From assembly GCA_963931925.1 (NCBI GenBank), contig OZ007574.1, positions 31,964,461-32,028,460 on the forward strand: DNA of 64,000 nucleotides, read 5' to 3'. The notes beneath the pieces were generated by a model. The model was not told the origin of the DNA, did no database searches, and saw nothing but the letters and a program-made list of their open reading frames with translations. The DNA is from Onchidella celtica. Taxonomy: Eukaryota; Mollusca; Gastropoda; Systellommatophora; Onchidiidae. Both the position numbers and the translations under genes were made by a program. Positions 11,467 through 23,800 of this stretch are shown here, piece by piece (position 1 is the stretch's first letter; each line of letters opens with the position of its first letter).

Positions 11467-14189
11467 GGCCAGTGGGCGAAACCCTCCCCCCGGGGGAGTT
11501 TTCGCGACATATTTTTTCTGAAGCAGCCATACATATGGAGTATAAATCCGGGTGTTACCGTTTTTTCAAGTGTCATATAAGGGAGTTATAGCCCTTGAAA
11601 GGTCATTGGGTGCGATTTTTCTTGAATGTGTTTTTGTGCACAGAATGATTGCTTATCATCCTAAAATTGTTTTACATACAATCAATAGTGGATTTTTATT
11701 GTCATTTCTCATTTTTTGCCTCTTATCATTCAATATTTAACAAAGCTATACAATGTTTTAAAATCTTTGACAGCCGTTTTCTCTATAATTTGAAAAAAAA
11801 AATCTATTACTGTGTATTTGCTTCCCTTCAGTGAGAAATAAACGAGAAATTCTTCCAAGCTATTACCATTGGAGTGTAACAAGACACAGTCGAGCAGAGT
11901 ATGTATCAGCAACCAAAAAGATGATCAACAACAGCTGTATGGAAACAAACAGTCACAAAGAACTGAGTCCTGCAGAAAAAAGACTAAGCGAAAGGCGAGT
12001 GCAAAAGACCCTCCAGGCATTTTCAGCATTCATAAACCCCTTTGAAGTTGAAGATGGTCTGGTCAGTCTTGCTTCAGGAATGAAAGTTCAAGAAGATGTT
12101 GCTGATGACCTGCTATCAGTGGAAAAAACAGGGAAAGGGTTATTTGAAAGTTTTGTTGACAATAGACTGAAGGAAAAGACTGTAGAATTTCACAAGCCAT
12201 TAGAGAGGAACAAGATCAAGACATTTGCATCATTGAAGAAAGTGGTAACATTGAAAAAAGACAAGAATGTGGTCAAAGTCAAAGCACAAAGGAATTTATT
12301 TGGCCAGCTTCTTGTTTTGTCCCAAGAGCACAATGTTGATCTTCAAAAAGTCCTTCAATATCCTCTAACACCTACTCCATGGTCGCTAGCTTCATCAGAT
12401 GGCTCACCTCTCAAGACTAACAAGGCAACTCTGTTGCACAAGCTCACACCTCAGAATTCATTAATGTTTGAGGATTATGCAAAAAAACCAAACACTGTTT
12501 ACATTGTTGATGGCAATGCACTGTTACAAACTCTGTCAGCAACCCCAAGTACATTTGGTGAAGTAGCCACACTTACATTTTCCTCCTTACCACAATCAGC
12601 TTGTGTACACTTTGTAACTGATACTTACATGGAAGATTCTATCAAAAATTGTGAGAGATTAAGGAGAGGATCTTCTGAAGACAATGCATACTTGTTAAGA
12701 GGATCTGCAACCACAGTGCCTAGACGTTGGAAATCATTTCTCAGCTGCAATGAAAACAAAAGGTCCCTCATCAGATTTCTCCTCAAGGAATGGGAAAGTG
12801 ATGAATATGCAAAGAAACTGAGAAAGAGGGAAGTGTTCTTTGTCTGTGAAGAGAGATGCACCTTACTTTACAGTGACTCGGGTGAATCTACAACAGCTGT
12901 ACCTTTTCCAGATCTCTACTCATCACAGGAAGAGGCAGACACACGGCTCATACTGCCCTGTCAATATGCTTCATGCCAACCAAACTGTGAAACGATTGTT
13001 GTCAGATCACCAGACACTGATGTCTTCTTACTTCTCCTTTCATTCTCTGAGACTATTGGAAAGACCCTGATTTTTGATACTGGCTGTGGAAACAACAGAC
13101 GACAAATCAATGTCTCTCAGATAGCAAAGTCTTTGTCTAAACAGATGTGTGATGCATTAATTGGTGTCCATGCATTCACAGGCTGTGACACAACAAGTTG
13201 CTTTGCTGGGCAAGGAAAACTCAAAGCTTTGAAACTTGTTCAAAAGGAGGAAGACCTTAGAATTCTGTTCTCCAGATTTGGAACCTCAACAGCTGTTTCA
13301 AATAATGACTGTGCCATGTTAGAGTCATTTGTGTGCAAGCTGTATGGCAAAACCTCATGCTCAAGTGTCAACAAAGTAAGGTATGACATAGTTCGCCAGC
13401 GTTTCAAAGGACAGAAAGGTGCCATCTCATGCAATGGTGGAATTGATCTGTGTCAGATGCCTCCTTGTAGTCAAGTGTTGTCAACTCCTTGGTAATGATG
13501 CTTCACTTGGATTGTGTACAAAATATGCTTTTTATATTGTCTATTGTTGTTATCAAATCAATGCATCTTCTGCATACTTTTAAATGTAAGAACTGGACAG
13601 TAATACCATATTTTGAAAAATGAGTGTTATGATGAATTGGTCAATCATCTCAAAAGGTAAAGAGAGACTTAACGGTTTTGAATACTTTCAAGTTTTTGCT
13701 CTACCATAGAAATGTGAATGTTGTTGTTGGGGCTTAACCATAGCTTCTTTCAGTGCTATATTTTCACTGTACATGCTATTTTGACCATGTTTTATCATTA
13801 TTTTGCATAAAATACTCACATAGCCCAAAAATCTAGATACGACACTTCATGAGATTGCTGACAATTTGTTTCAACTCTTTGTGAATCTATATGATTCAAA
13901 CAAATTGAAGGCTAATGCACACAGTTGGGTAGTATATTCAATTTCCTTTTGTTTGATACCTAATTTGCATATATTTAAGTTATTACTGTAGGCTCTAGAG
14001 CCTTTGAAAGAAATGTTGTCTCGTTTTTGCAAGGGGACTTAACCTCAATTTTTTCAAAGGGCCATAACTCTCTTAATTGACACTTATTTTTACGGTAACA
14101 TGTGAATTTGCATGGCATATATGTTGTTATATTTGAAAAATATAGTGGCATAAACTCCCAAGGGAGGGGGAGGGGGGGTCCCAGTGGCC
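11467..14189 (+). mobile_element. Candidate DNA transposon with diverged ~130-bp inverted repeats and a PIN-nuclease-like ORF
   Basis: The left arm (11467-11600) and the reverse complement of the right arm (14052-14189) share, in order: GGCCA(G/C)TGGG, CCCTCCC, GGGAGTTT, a CATAT-rich stretch, TGTTACCGT, AAGTGTCA, then TAAG-GAGTTAT-GCCCTT-GAAA. I estimate roughly 70-75% identity by eye. Both arms end at the palindrome GGCC, so GGCC could be a 4-bp target duplication or part of the termini; I cannot decide. The arms bracket a single long ORF. A C/G-rich tract lies near each end. Whether the ORF belongs to the element or two related repeats flank a host-derived gene is an inference from this geometry. 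Confidence 0.55.
11832..13495 (+). CDS. FEN1/XPG-like (PIN-fold) nuclease-like protein, long terminal exon
   Basis: The 554-codon frame begins immediately after a strong acceptor (pyrimidine run then CAG at 11829-11831), so it looks like the last exon of a spliced gene. The first in-frame ATG is at 11921, which would give 524 residues. Motifs (numbered in the 554-codon frame) match the acidic set of FEN1/XPG PIN domains: YIVDGNAL (Asp227), SQEEADTR (Glu368, Asp370), RSPDTDVF (Asp395, Asp397) and FTGCDTT (Asp453), like FEN1 D34, E158/E160, D179/D181 and D233. The AFTGCDTTS and EADTR signatures recall abundant uncharacterised multicopy proteins of marine invertebrates (from memory, unverified). 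The N-terminal 200 residues are Lys/Glu-rich with no recognised domain. The ORF is intact to TAA. Function is inferred: a structure-dependent nuclease, possibly of mobile origin. Confidence 0.65.
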
Positions 14190-15888
14190 TAAGTACTATG
14201 AGCTATTTCTTGGGCTAATCCAATTTTTCGAGAGCTGTTTGTCACTTATCTAAATTTTGGGGCTTTTCCAGGTATGTTTTCACAAGTTCATTTATTGTTG
14301 TTTTTTTTTGGCAACAAATTTCTAGTCTTGCAAATAAACATATGACTTTTATGTAATAAGGTTGAGGCACGATCTATAAAAAACTGGTTTTATATTCCCC
14401 ATCTCTTTCTTTTTTCTACATACACAACTATCTGCCAGGAAAAATGCACACAACAAACTGATTGACATACAAGTACTTAAGTTGATGCCCAGTCTATCTC
14501 AACATGGGAGGATTCAATCAACACGTTAAAAAAAAAACATTCACATCATATCAAATCATAATCTAAAGGAGTTAAACAACAGGTTGCATCTTGTCGCTTT
14601 TTTCAAATAATTGTTCTTCAAACATGGACACTGAAGTTTTATAAGACATAAAAATATTCTGTATCTACAAAAACATTGTGGATGGAGGGGGTGACAAAAT
14701 GAGTTGTTTTCTGCCTCTAACGGCAAGCACCTAGATTTCATATGATGATGAATGTAATGTTGGTAAAAGCCGATCATGGTATTAATAACATTAAATGTAG
14801 CTGACACAACTGTTAACTCACTGATCACTTTTTACAATGACAGGTGCAGTAAAAATCATTGCTACAGTAACCTATTTCTAATGCAACTCCTGCAGTTCCA
14901 ACGTCATAATTTTTTTTCCGGATTAATACTGGAGCAGGTTGCAGTATAATTTTGCTTACTTGATAGTGCATTCATTTCCCCTTGCACAGAAAGTTGCGAA
15001 GTCATACTGGAACAAATAGGAAGCGAGCTATGATAGCTTAATGGCAAACACCCATAGCGGGGAATAGTGACAGTTATGGTCTTTTACAACTCATGCTGAA
15101 TGTGAATGAGATAACAGAAGTTTCTTCACAGTCTGAGATATTGTTTATTATGTTGCAAAACCATTCCCCAAATTTCATGTGTCTATGTAAATTGCAGAGA
15201 CTTTTTAAAAATATCCTTGAAACGGCTGATCCACACAGAATAGTGCAAGAAAAATGGCTGATAGTCAGTGAGTTAATCTGCACGTTAATAATGATACCAA
15301 AGACATTAATGAAAAAGCATGATCTTATGACTGAACTTCTTGATGCATGACATTGACAATGAGGAAATGGTGACGTTCATCATGATTACAATCCACATAA
15401 TCAGACTGAATCTTTGCAAAGTCTGATTTTATATATGTACAAATGAGAAAACTGAGATCTTGAACTGGACAAGGCTGAAATCCCTTCAGACAACATTGGC
15501 AGACAGGTATTGGATTTCCCTAAATGTGGAGCCAGTTATGTAGAGTTCACTGACTTTTCAAAAAAAAAAAAAATGTACAGAAGAGTGAAATACTGAACAT
15601 TAATTACATAAAGGAAAAAATATGTCAGTCCATGTACATCATTGTAGATGATTCATGATATCTGTGCTAATTTGCCACATCTACACTATTTACTGATAAA
15701 TACTACTAATAATGTCACATTTTCTTACAAAAAACGTATTTGACCCTGTATTGCTTAGCCCATTCTGTTCATGTCTTTCTGTATTCTTAAAAAAAAAACA
15801 AGGAACCCTCCTAGTCTTTGTGTATGGAATATAAAGCCTATTCTTACCCAATGAGTAATACAAAAACAAACATGATGAGCATGATAAT
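14190..15888. other. AT-rich stretch, no supported gene
   Basis: No coding motifs. Contains an A-run near 14526 and one near 15560, both simple sequence. Confidence 0.4.
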
Positions 15889-16513
15889 TTGTGAGCGAGC
15901 CCCACTAACCTCAACAGAAGTCGCACTGGACCAAACAGAGAAAACTGTGATGAAACACAAATATGCGATTTTTTGACAATTTTTATATTTTGGTCGATAC
16001 TTGAAGTTCAACAATTTTTCTGCATTCTGTGAAAATATTAGATCTCAAATCAGCCTCTAGATATTGCTTTTAATGCCTTTAATTTTGCCTTTGTCATCGA
16101 ATATCACTTCAGTAATGGGGTTCATTGAACTCCCGTTAACTTCAAAATTAATAAACCTATTGTCACATACTTTTCACAAGGCATGTACATATATCATTTA
16201 TATTGGCATAGATATGCAAAATTTTAAAGCCGTAGGTTAATTACAAGTACCCGATGCTAGGGAGATAGTAAGGACACCCATCTCGCCGAGTGCGAAAACC
16301 ACTCCTCCATCTATAATGGCGATTTTCTCAAAAGTTTGCGTCCATTTTTGACCGGGGTAAGTGTCTTTAAAAAGCCATAACTTTGCGATGAAAAGGAGCA
16401 TTGCAATAATTTTTACACCAAATTAAAGATGAAATTTCATACTTTGTGGTGATATCCATAACTCAAAACTGAAAAAATGCGACTTCCGTTAAGGTTACTG
16501 AGGCTCGCTCACA
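15889..16513. mobile_element. MITE-like element with 36-bp terminal inverted repeats
   Basis: The left end at 15889-15925 (GTGAGCGAGCCCCACTAACC...GAAGTCGCA) is the reverse complement of 16478-16513, with about four or five mismatches over 36 bp. The 625-bp element has no coding capacity. An unambiguous target duplication is not visible. The length and non-coding interior fit a non-autonomous DNA transposon. Confidence 0.75.
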
Positions 16514-19500
16514 TATGGTTTTAATTGAGCCAGGACAGAAAATCAATTTCAGAGATGCTTAAGTCTTGTCAGTAATCAGCTGTATTATAGTTAAGTGCCT
16601 TAGTATCAATATAAGACCTACTGATGCCACTTCATAAGAGCCCTTAAGTTAATGTCTTGAGGGCTTGTTCATGTTTTTGCATCTTCTCCAACTCGCTATT
16701 ACTTTCAAAACCACACCGTCACAGAACATTTTCAGAGTTTTGAGTAAATTTCTCAGGCACAACACTATCTTATCTTAAAACTTTACATTAACAGTATCAA
16801 ATTAAAATCTATCAGCTTCACAATGAAGAGAGATATTTTTACATACATTTTCAAGATTCCTGGGGTTTATGAAAATATGCTATTGTACACTTTGAAACTG
16901 AAATGTTAATTAAGCAGTTCTTTAAAATGCTCAAATACTCCATTTTCGACCAAACTGACCATAATGAGCCTTTCCCTCTTATTTCAAAAATAAAAAACCA
17001 GAACATCCTTATGACTTCAACTTTCTTTTTTATATTTTCAATTGATCTACTGCCAAGAATTTGTTAGAGATCAACAGTACCACTTTCCTAAGAAACTTAA
17101 ACTTGAACCTATAAATAAACTCCTTCCATAGTTTTATTATGTTTTCATTTCCCCTTGTTAGCTTATGATGATAACCTTTTAGTTTATGCTGTGAATAAAT
17201 TATCGACATTCACTGTGGAGGACCTTTCGCTCTTGTTCTGAATTTACTTTTCACAACAACCCACATTTTATGTCCTGTCTTTCCAAACTAGTTATAAAGT
17301 CAAGTTACAATGAATTAAGAAATCCATGCTTCTGAAACATGTCTCAAAGTCCATGGTTTCAGATCATGTGAGACAGTTGTTGATCTAGTCCAGCCAGTCT
17401 GTGACTTGATGTGTGAGCAAAACCAATACTGAAGCTTCATTTCTCACTGTCAGATCCTCAGGATATATCTTGAAGAGGCCAACAGCTGGAGATTTCAGGA
17501 ATTATACAGAGAACTTAAAAACTTTAAATTGTCCTAATTTACACATCATCACTGCTCTATGATAATGGCATATGTCAGACAGCCAAAAGGAGACTGATGG
17601 TTCATTGCATTTCTGAGCATGAGGGCTGTCAGAGAATATTATAGAAAGAGAAATGTACCAATAGGAAAATGTAATATCCAACAGATTCATTATGGTATTT
17701 CTCTCCAAAATGACAGGAAATGAAACAGTTTTTCTTAAAAGCTCAATCGTATCAAACATGACATGTGCCACTAGCGTGGAGCAGTGACGACATGATGCAT
17801 GCAAGTTATTACATTAAAATGTGCTACTGATGCACATTTTTCAAACAGTCTGAATATTAATTAAACTTAATAATTCTTTCATGCACTTCCAATGTTCAGT
17901 GATGCCTCTGGTTGTCTCTATTCTAATATGAAACAGATTTAAAAAAAAAAAAAAAAGAACAAATGACTGGTGGCCATTCAGAATGAGACGCTTGTCGCTA
18001 GGCTTGAACCAGAGAAATCGGGAGTTGAACTTGCTTTGGGGGGTCAGATATCGATTTTTGTTTATTGCGGAAATGGAAAGTTTATCCATTTCTGAACTAG
18101 AAAACATTAATAATATGAGCAGATTTTAAGTATAAAGAGATTAAAATCACAATTTTCTGAGGTAGGTATCAGCTGTTATGTGTTGAGCCCGATCTTTAAT
18201 CGCGATTTTTCAAGGGATTTCCTCCTTTGTTCAGGGCTCACCCCCACCTCTTTAAACTGCAATATCTCAGGCCAGAATTAAGCTAGCTCAAAACTTTTTT
18301 CACCATGTGAACGTGCATGAAATAGGCTTTCACATGATACCAGTAACTCTATTATGATAAAAAGCGACAAATGACTCATTTTGACTGGCTGCGCGACAAA
18401 TTTTCCTGCTTAAAGCATGGAAATACATCACTAATTTCTGATCAGATCTGAAGCTTGTATAATTACAACACAGGCCATGCAGGCTACAGACACAACAGCA
18501 ATGTACCACAGTTTTTGCAGTTTTGACACTTTTAACCCTCGTCCTGCGGGAAGCCACTATATTGGCCACCCCACGCAACACGTGAGGCCAACATTGTAGC
18601 CTACATACTACAAACCAGGTCCAGTGGGATATATATTGTATGGCAGCGCTGCTCCTCGTGTTTTGTTTATTCGGTTGCCGCAACTATCGTTTTTTTCACG
18701 TTTTTTTTCCACACTATTTTCGCGTGTTTATCTATAATGTCACCCCTACTATATCTAACAAAATGGTATCGTCCAATTACATTTATGACGATGCAACTAT
18801 TCGTAACTATTCGTCATACTCATGTAATAGTACTGACGGTCTGAAGTTCGAACTGGGGAAAACCTTGGGGAAACTTTTGCTTTGATGCTGGTTGTCGTTT
18901 ACATGTGAAATGAGAAGAAAGGGCCCATGTGTGTATTTGAGACACCGTTCTATGTCTGTAATTATGAATTCCGATGTAATACTAGGGTATGCTGCATAAG
19001 GGCGTCTGTTGGTAGGTTTTTCATCAGGGAAAACTGGGAGAAAGTGGCCGACTTTGTTGTTGGTCGTTGTCTTTATTTGATGTGGTAATTAGAGAGATAT
19101 ACTGTGTTGCTTTGATTAAACCGATTTTCAGTACATGTATGTCCTCTACAAGCTGGAAATCAAATCTCTTGCTACAACTAACATTATAGTACGTGGAAGC
19201 TTTGCATAGTAGAGGAGGGAGATGGCAATGCCATTATATGTGGTTAGTAAATTAAGCGCCTGGCTTAAAAAATTTGTTCACCTGAATGGCCTGACTTAGG
19301 GACAGAAAAAGCGCACAGGTCTTGGGAAAATGATAAAACGTGTGTTAAACGGCATGTAAATGCAGAAAATTCTTGATTTTGGGCCTTCCATTTAACAATA
19401 GATCTTACTGCATATCATCACAAGTACTTTATCCAAATATCATAGGGATCCTTTATGATTTATCCACTACTATTGTTATTGCGTCCTTAAGTAAACACGA

Positions 19501-19943
19501 TACACATGTTTACAAGGACCCGATTGGCCCGACCGCCGAGGTTATCGGCAACACACGAACGATCGGCTGACAGGCCGCTGGCTATCCCCGCACGGAGCAT
19601 TATGTGGATGAGTTCACTTAACATGGGACGGGGGTTAACATTATCAGAAACAAATAAAGCCATTCCTGATTAACCCTTTTGCTGCCAAACTCAAATGCCC
19701 TTCCTTCTTTTAGACTACCAGAATAACAAATCATCAGGAAGAGTAGGAAGTAGTAAAATTAGGAGTGCAAAACATGCTGCAACAATATCGGCCACACACC
19801 AGTTTTGGCATGAAACATTACGCCCGATATATCGGCCATGCAGCAGTCTTCTGCAACAAATCCTTGTGGCAGCAAGAAGATTAAGAAAATCATCACCACA
19901 GAGAAGTGCTTTTGTCCAAAAGAAACAGAAGATTAAATAAAGT
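16514..19943. other. Intergenic stretch, no supported gene
   Basis: Only short motif-free ORFs. A poly(A) run is at about 17941-17956. Around 18180-18310 there is GC-richer sequence with a CAATATCTCAGG-type block similar in style to molluscan interspersed repeats, but it has no partner in this window that I could align. Confidence 0.4.
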
Positions 19944-19946
19944 TGG

Positions 19947-20150
19947 ATCTAAATCTTGAAATAGGCAATAATCCTTGACACCAGAAATCTAAATCTTGAA
20001 ACGGGCAATAAATCCTTGAAACCAGAAATCTAAATCTTGAAACAGGCAATAATCCTTGAAACCAGAAATCTAAATCTTGAAACAGGCAATAATCCTTGAA
20101 ACCAGAAATCTAAATCTTGAAACGGGCAATAATCCATGAAACCAGAAAAT
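19947..20150 (+). repeat. 40-bp minisatellite, five units
   Basis: Units of about 40 bp read TCTAAATCTTGAAA(C/T)(A/G)GGC...CCTTGA(A/C)ACCAGAAA; one unit carries a 1-bp insertion. The final unit changes CCTTGAA to CCATGAA and then diverges. It lies about 700 bp beyond the PCIF1 stop codon. Confidence 0.9.
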
Positions 20151-20468
20151 TACTCTGCTGAAGACACCAGAAATCTGCCACACACTGGGAAAGTGGCAGC
20201 AGCCACCCAAGCTCTTGTATTTGCTATCTTTTATATATTTATAAATCATGTGAGCCATGAAAACAGCATTTTTTATCAGATTGTATTTCTAAAGCAGGGG
20301 TGGTGGGCACGCTACAAATTAATATGGCCCGCAAGAGATTGATAAAAATATATTATCACGAAGCAATAAAAAATAGTTTAGAAATATACACATTATGGTG
20401 GTCAGTCCCTCCGTGCACAGGCGGTTTTTTTTCTTTCTTTTTTTTCTTTGGAGATATGTTGAGCTCTT

Positions 20469-20656
20469 AAGCTGTGTTTTCATGGGTACAGAAATGGCAA
20501 AAATCCATGAAGTAGTAAAAACAAAAGGCGCTTCCATGTGCATGGAAATGGCATTTTTGTACACGTGAAGACGAAAAAATTCTTTCTATATTACTAGATC
20601 TACTTGAAGATTTTTTCACCTTTCCGTTGCCGTTTCCGTACATGAAAACACAGCTT
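20469..20656. mobile_element. Short foldback/MITE-like inverted repeat downstream of PCIF1
   Basis: AAGCTGTGTTTTCATG at 20469-20484 is exactly inverted at 20641-20656, and complementarity continues inward through GTAC-GAAA-GGCAA, giving arms of about 33 bp. The spacer is noncoding. It lies 180-370 nt past the PCIF1 stop and may be in that gene's 3' UTR. Confidence 0.7.
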
Positions 20657-20835
20657 GAGAGTTAGTTTTAATTGTGCCCCACTTTACACAGGACTAATCC
20701 TCATGCCGTCCTCCATAGCAAAAGTTTGCCTGTCCCGTTTCTAAAGTTTCATGCTCTGTGCACTCCATTTATGCAAAACAATACATGTTTTAATACCTCT
20801 TTTGAGTGGTCACCATTAGGTGAATGAGGTTATTT

Positions 20836-23800
20836 TCAGGATGGTGAAGTTGGACTGCTGATTGGATCTTTTGGTTTAGAGGCTAATATGATCTCTTTGA
20901 TTTTCTCCGGTGTTGGGGTCCACCGTGCATTGCCGGCATCATTTTGCAGAAACACAACCAGTGTCCCAAATACAGCCTTAGAGCTCATCTCATTCCTGTG
21001 TTACAGAAAAACATGACACAATGACAGTGAAGAAAAACAAAGCACTAGTGACATCCAGCTACCCCTCTAGGCCCCACCCCATTTTTACTTGTGGGAAAAA
21101 TTCTGATTTTGTGAGAATGTGTTCTTAGGGGCCTAATGAAGGGGGTTTTCGTGATAATTTGCTTGATTTAGTGTATATTGTAGAAATTACTGTAAATAAC
21201 TTTTTTTGCCTTGAGTTCTTGTGGGAACTGCAGCCAAGAGATAAATTTCTGTGTATCAGTGGTGACATATGGGACCTAGGGGATTAGAATGGTATAATCA
21301 TCTCTCTGATTAAACCTGAAAAACCAAGTTTGAACAATTCCTTGCGGTTGCATAAAAAATCATGAGATGCCATCCCAGCCAGCATCCCTAAGTCAATCCG
21401 ACAAAGATTTGCATAGGATTGGTAAGATTATTGTAAAGGAGGATTTCCTACATCGAACCGACAGCGACACAATGCTGTAACCAGCGGACCTACGTCAAAC
21501 TATGTCATTCCCACAAGCAAACTTGATGTCAGAGCTACGGACTGTAGACTGATGTAGGGTTGCTGGCTGCAATCATTATCTAATTACCACAAATCTGTGG
21601 TTGACATGTTGTTTCTGTAATAAATAAGTTCTGTAAAGCGCTTAGAGCCTGTCAAACAGGGTTAGGCGCTATATAAATGCCATTTATTATTATTATTATT
21701 AAATCAGAAGTTTTCCCATGAATTATCTATCTCTGTTTATTAAAAACTGATCATAAGAAACTCTGGTACAAAGTAGAAAAAAACAAAAAAATTACACATG
21801 GAAGAATTTAGATCTAGAGCAAAATAACAGGGGTGTAAATGACATTTGAAAAAATTCTCTGAAAATGAAACGCCAGCGGCCACATAGGCGAACACGATGC
21901 CATGATGTTGTTTACAACTAAAAACAATAAGAGTTACTTCCCTTGCCTTGCATCTATTTCCCCGCTTGGCTAGGCTATTTTCGTGGGTCACAGAATTTTT
22001 CTCTGAAACCCCGGAGATTCTCGGACTAACGATAGTGAAGGAAACTCTCCGTCAGAGAATTTTTCTCTGGAAATTCGTCGTACAAATAGCAAACCAATGT
22101 CGTGACAATAGCATTAATGTAGTTGTGAAATTAACTGTTTTTATTCGTTTTCGAGTTTTTAGGTTTCGAGTTGTTACTGTTGAAAAAATATATTATCAGT
22201 GAATAAAGAAACACAAACAACCTAAATAACTAAAAATAAGGATAGATTTAGCTCTAGATCTAGAAATTTACCCTCAAAATTCAACAAAATGAAAAAATCT
22301 GAAAGATTTACACGCCTGAAAATATGTCATAAATCAACAATATGAAAAGTTAGCCACTTACTTTGCATTTGGCAGATGCTGAAAGCCATTACGATACTCA
22401 TGATCAAAAGCCGGGCACACAAATTGTTTTTTCTTGAATCTGTGAAGCAAAAATGATGCATGTCCAATGGTACAATTAATACTGATAATTTGTTTCACCG
22501 CAGGCAGTTTCCAGTCTCATATAGGTAGAATGCGCATATCCACCATCTTGTCTGTCCGGACCCACTTAAGGCGTCGCGAACCAATCGGCGGCGCTACTGT
22601 AAACAATGACACATGTGCATACGCACATGGGAGACGTTCGGTCAATTCTTTCACTTCCTTTCTCTTGTTTACATGGATGGTAGGGAATCGGACCAGTTTG
22701 GATACATCCTTTCCACCCCTGTCACAAGTCAACTGCAATGCAACCAGCAGGCATTTTAACTGCTTAGACACATCTCGAAGTTACACTCATCAGCTGATCC
22801 ACCGGCCATCTTGTTTGGCGGAAGTACAAAACAAAAACTCTGTGATGTCATGCGCATTCTACCTATTGCTTAACTTTTCCCACTCTTGAGAGACCTGCCT
22901 TGTTTATCTTTCAAATCATTGATCACCCAATGAAAATTTGCTAAACTTTTTTTTTTTTCACTTTAGGTAACCAAACAAATGTTCCCCACCAAAGTCAACT
23001 TGCCGTGAGACTTTTATAGTGTCCTTTCATCTGATTTGATACACACTACAGCTGGAAGGGCAAACTGATACTGAGTCTGTGGACATTAATTCATATGCTA
23101 AATAAAATACATGAGTTTTTCTCAGATTTCACACAGAAATATAGAAATTCACTATCCTAAAACATCAGCACTTTCCAGTTTTGTGCCCACAGCCTGAGGT
23201 TTGATAATGATTTTTGTCACTAGGCAAAAACTGTTTTCATTTTAAAGTGTGAATTTTTATACTTTCCAACATGATTCATTCTGATTGGCTGTGACATAAA
23301 TATTTCTTACGGGCTGCTCTCAAGTCGTATCAAGGCCTCAGTGGGAGGATCTCTCCAGTCTGGGATGAACACAATAAACGAAAGGGGCTCCTTTGTTTCC
23401 CCTAATAAACTTTCCATGTGGTCTACCGTTGCCTCCATCAGTTCATCTGAGAAGGGTGGATTGGCTTCAAAAGAACCACTTGTTGGGTAAAAATTCAAAA
23501 ATGGCCTGAAAGAAGTAAAAAAAAAAAAAATTCTTTAAATCATGAAATTACCATCATTCCTTGGGGTCAAATCAAGAAAAGGAATCCGTAGATGATATTT
23601 TGCATTTAACATTCTCTTTCCATTAAAAAGTTACTGATATGCATATTTCTTAATTACTCTGTTGCCATTTCGGTGGTCTAATACAAAACAACTCCAGGAG
23701 GAACAGAATATAGTCACTAAAATTATAAAATTACTGTTACAAAACAGGATAGCAGTAAATTTACTTTTGGAAAGTAACAACAGGTTGGTAACTTCTGCTT

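Noticed and set aside
18640-18885. 81-residue open frame in a locally GC-richer region
   Set aside because: No recognisable domain, no splice or poly(A) support; mostly Phe/Tyr/Asn-rich translation of AT-rich DNA.
22467-22889. 140-residue open frame
   Set aside because: Lies within a MITE-like element; the inverted copy at 32487-32720 also gives a spurious frame.
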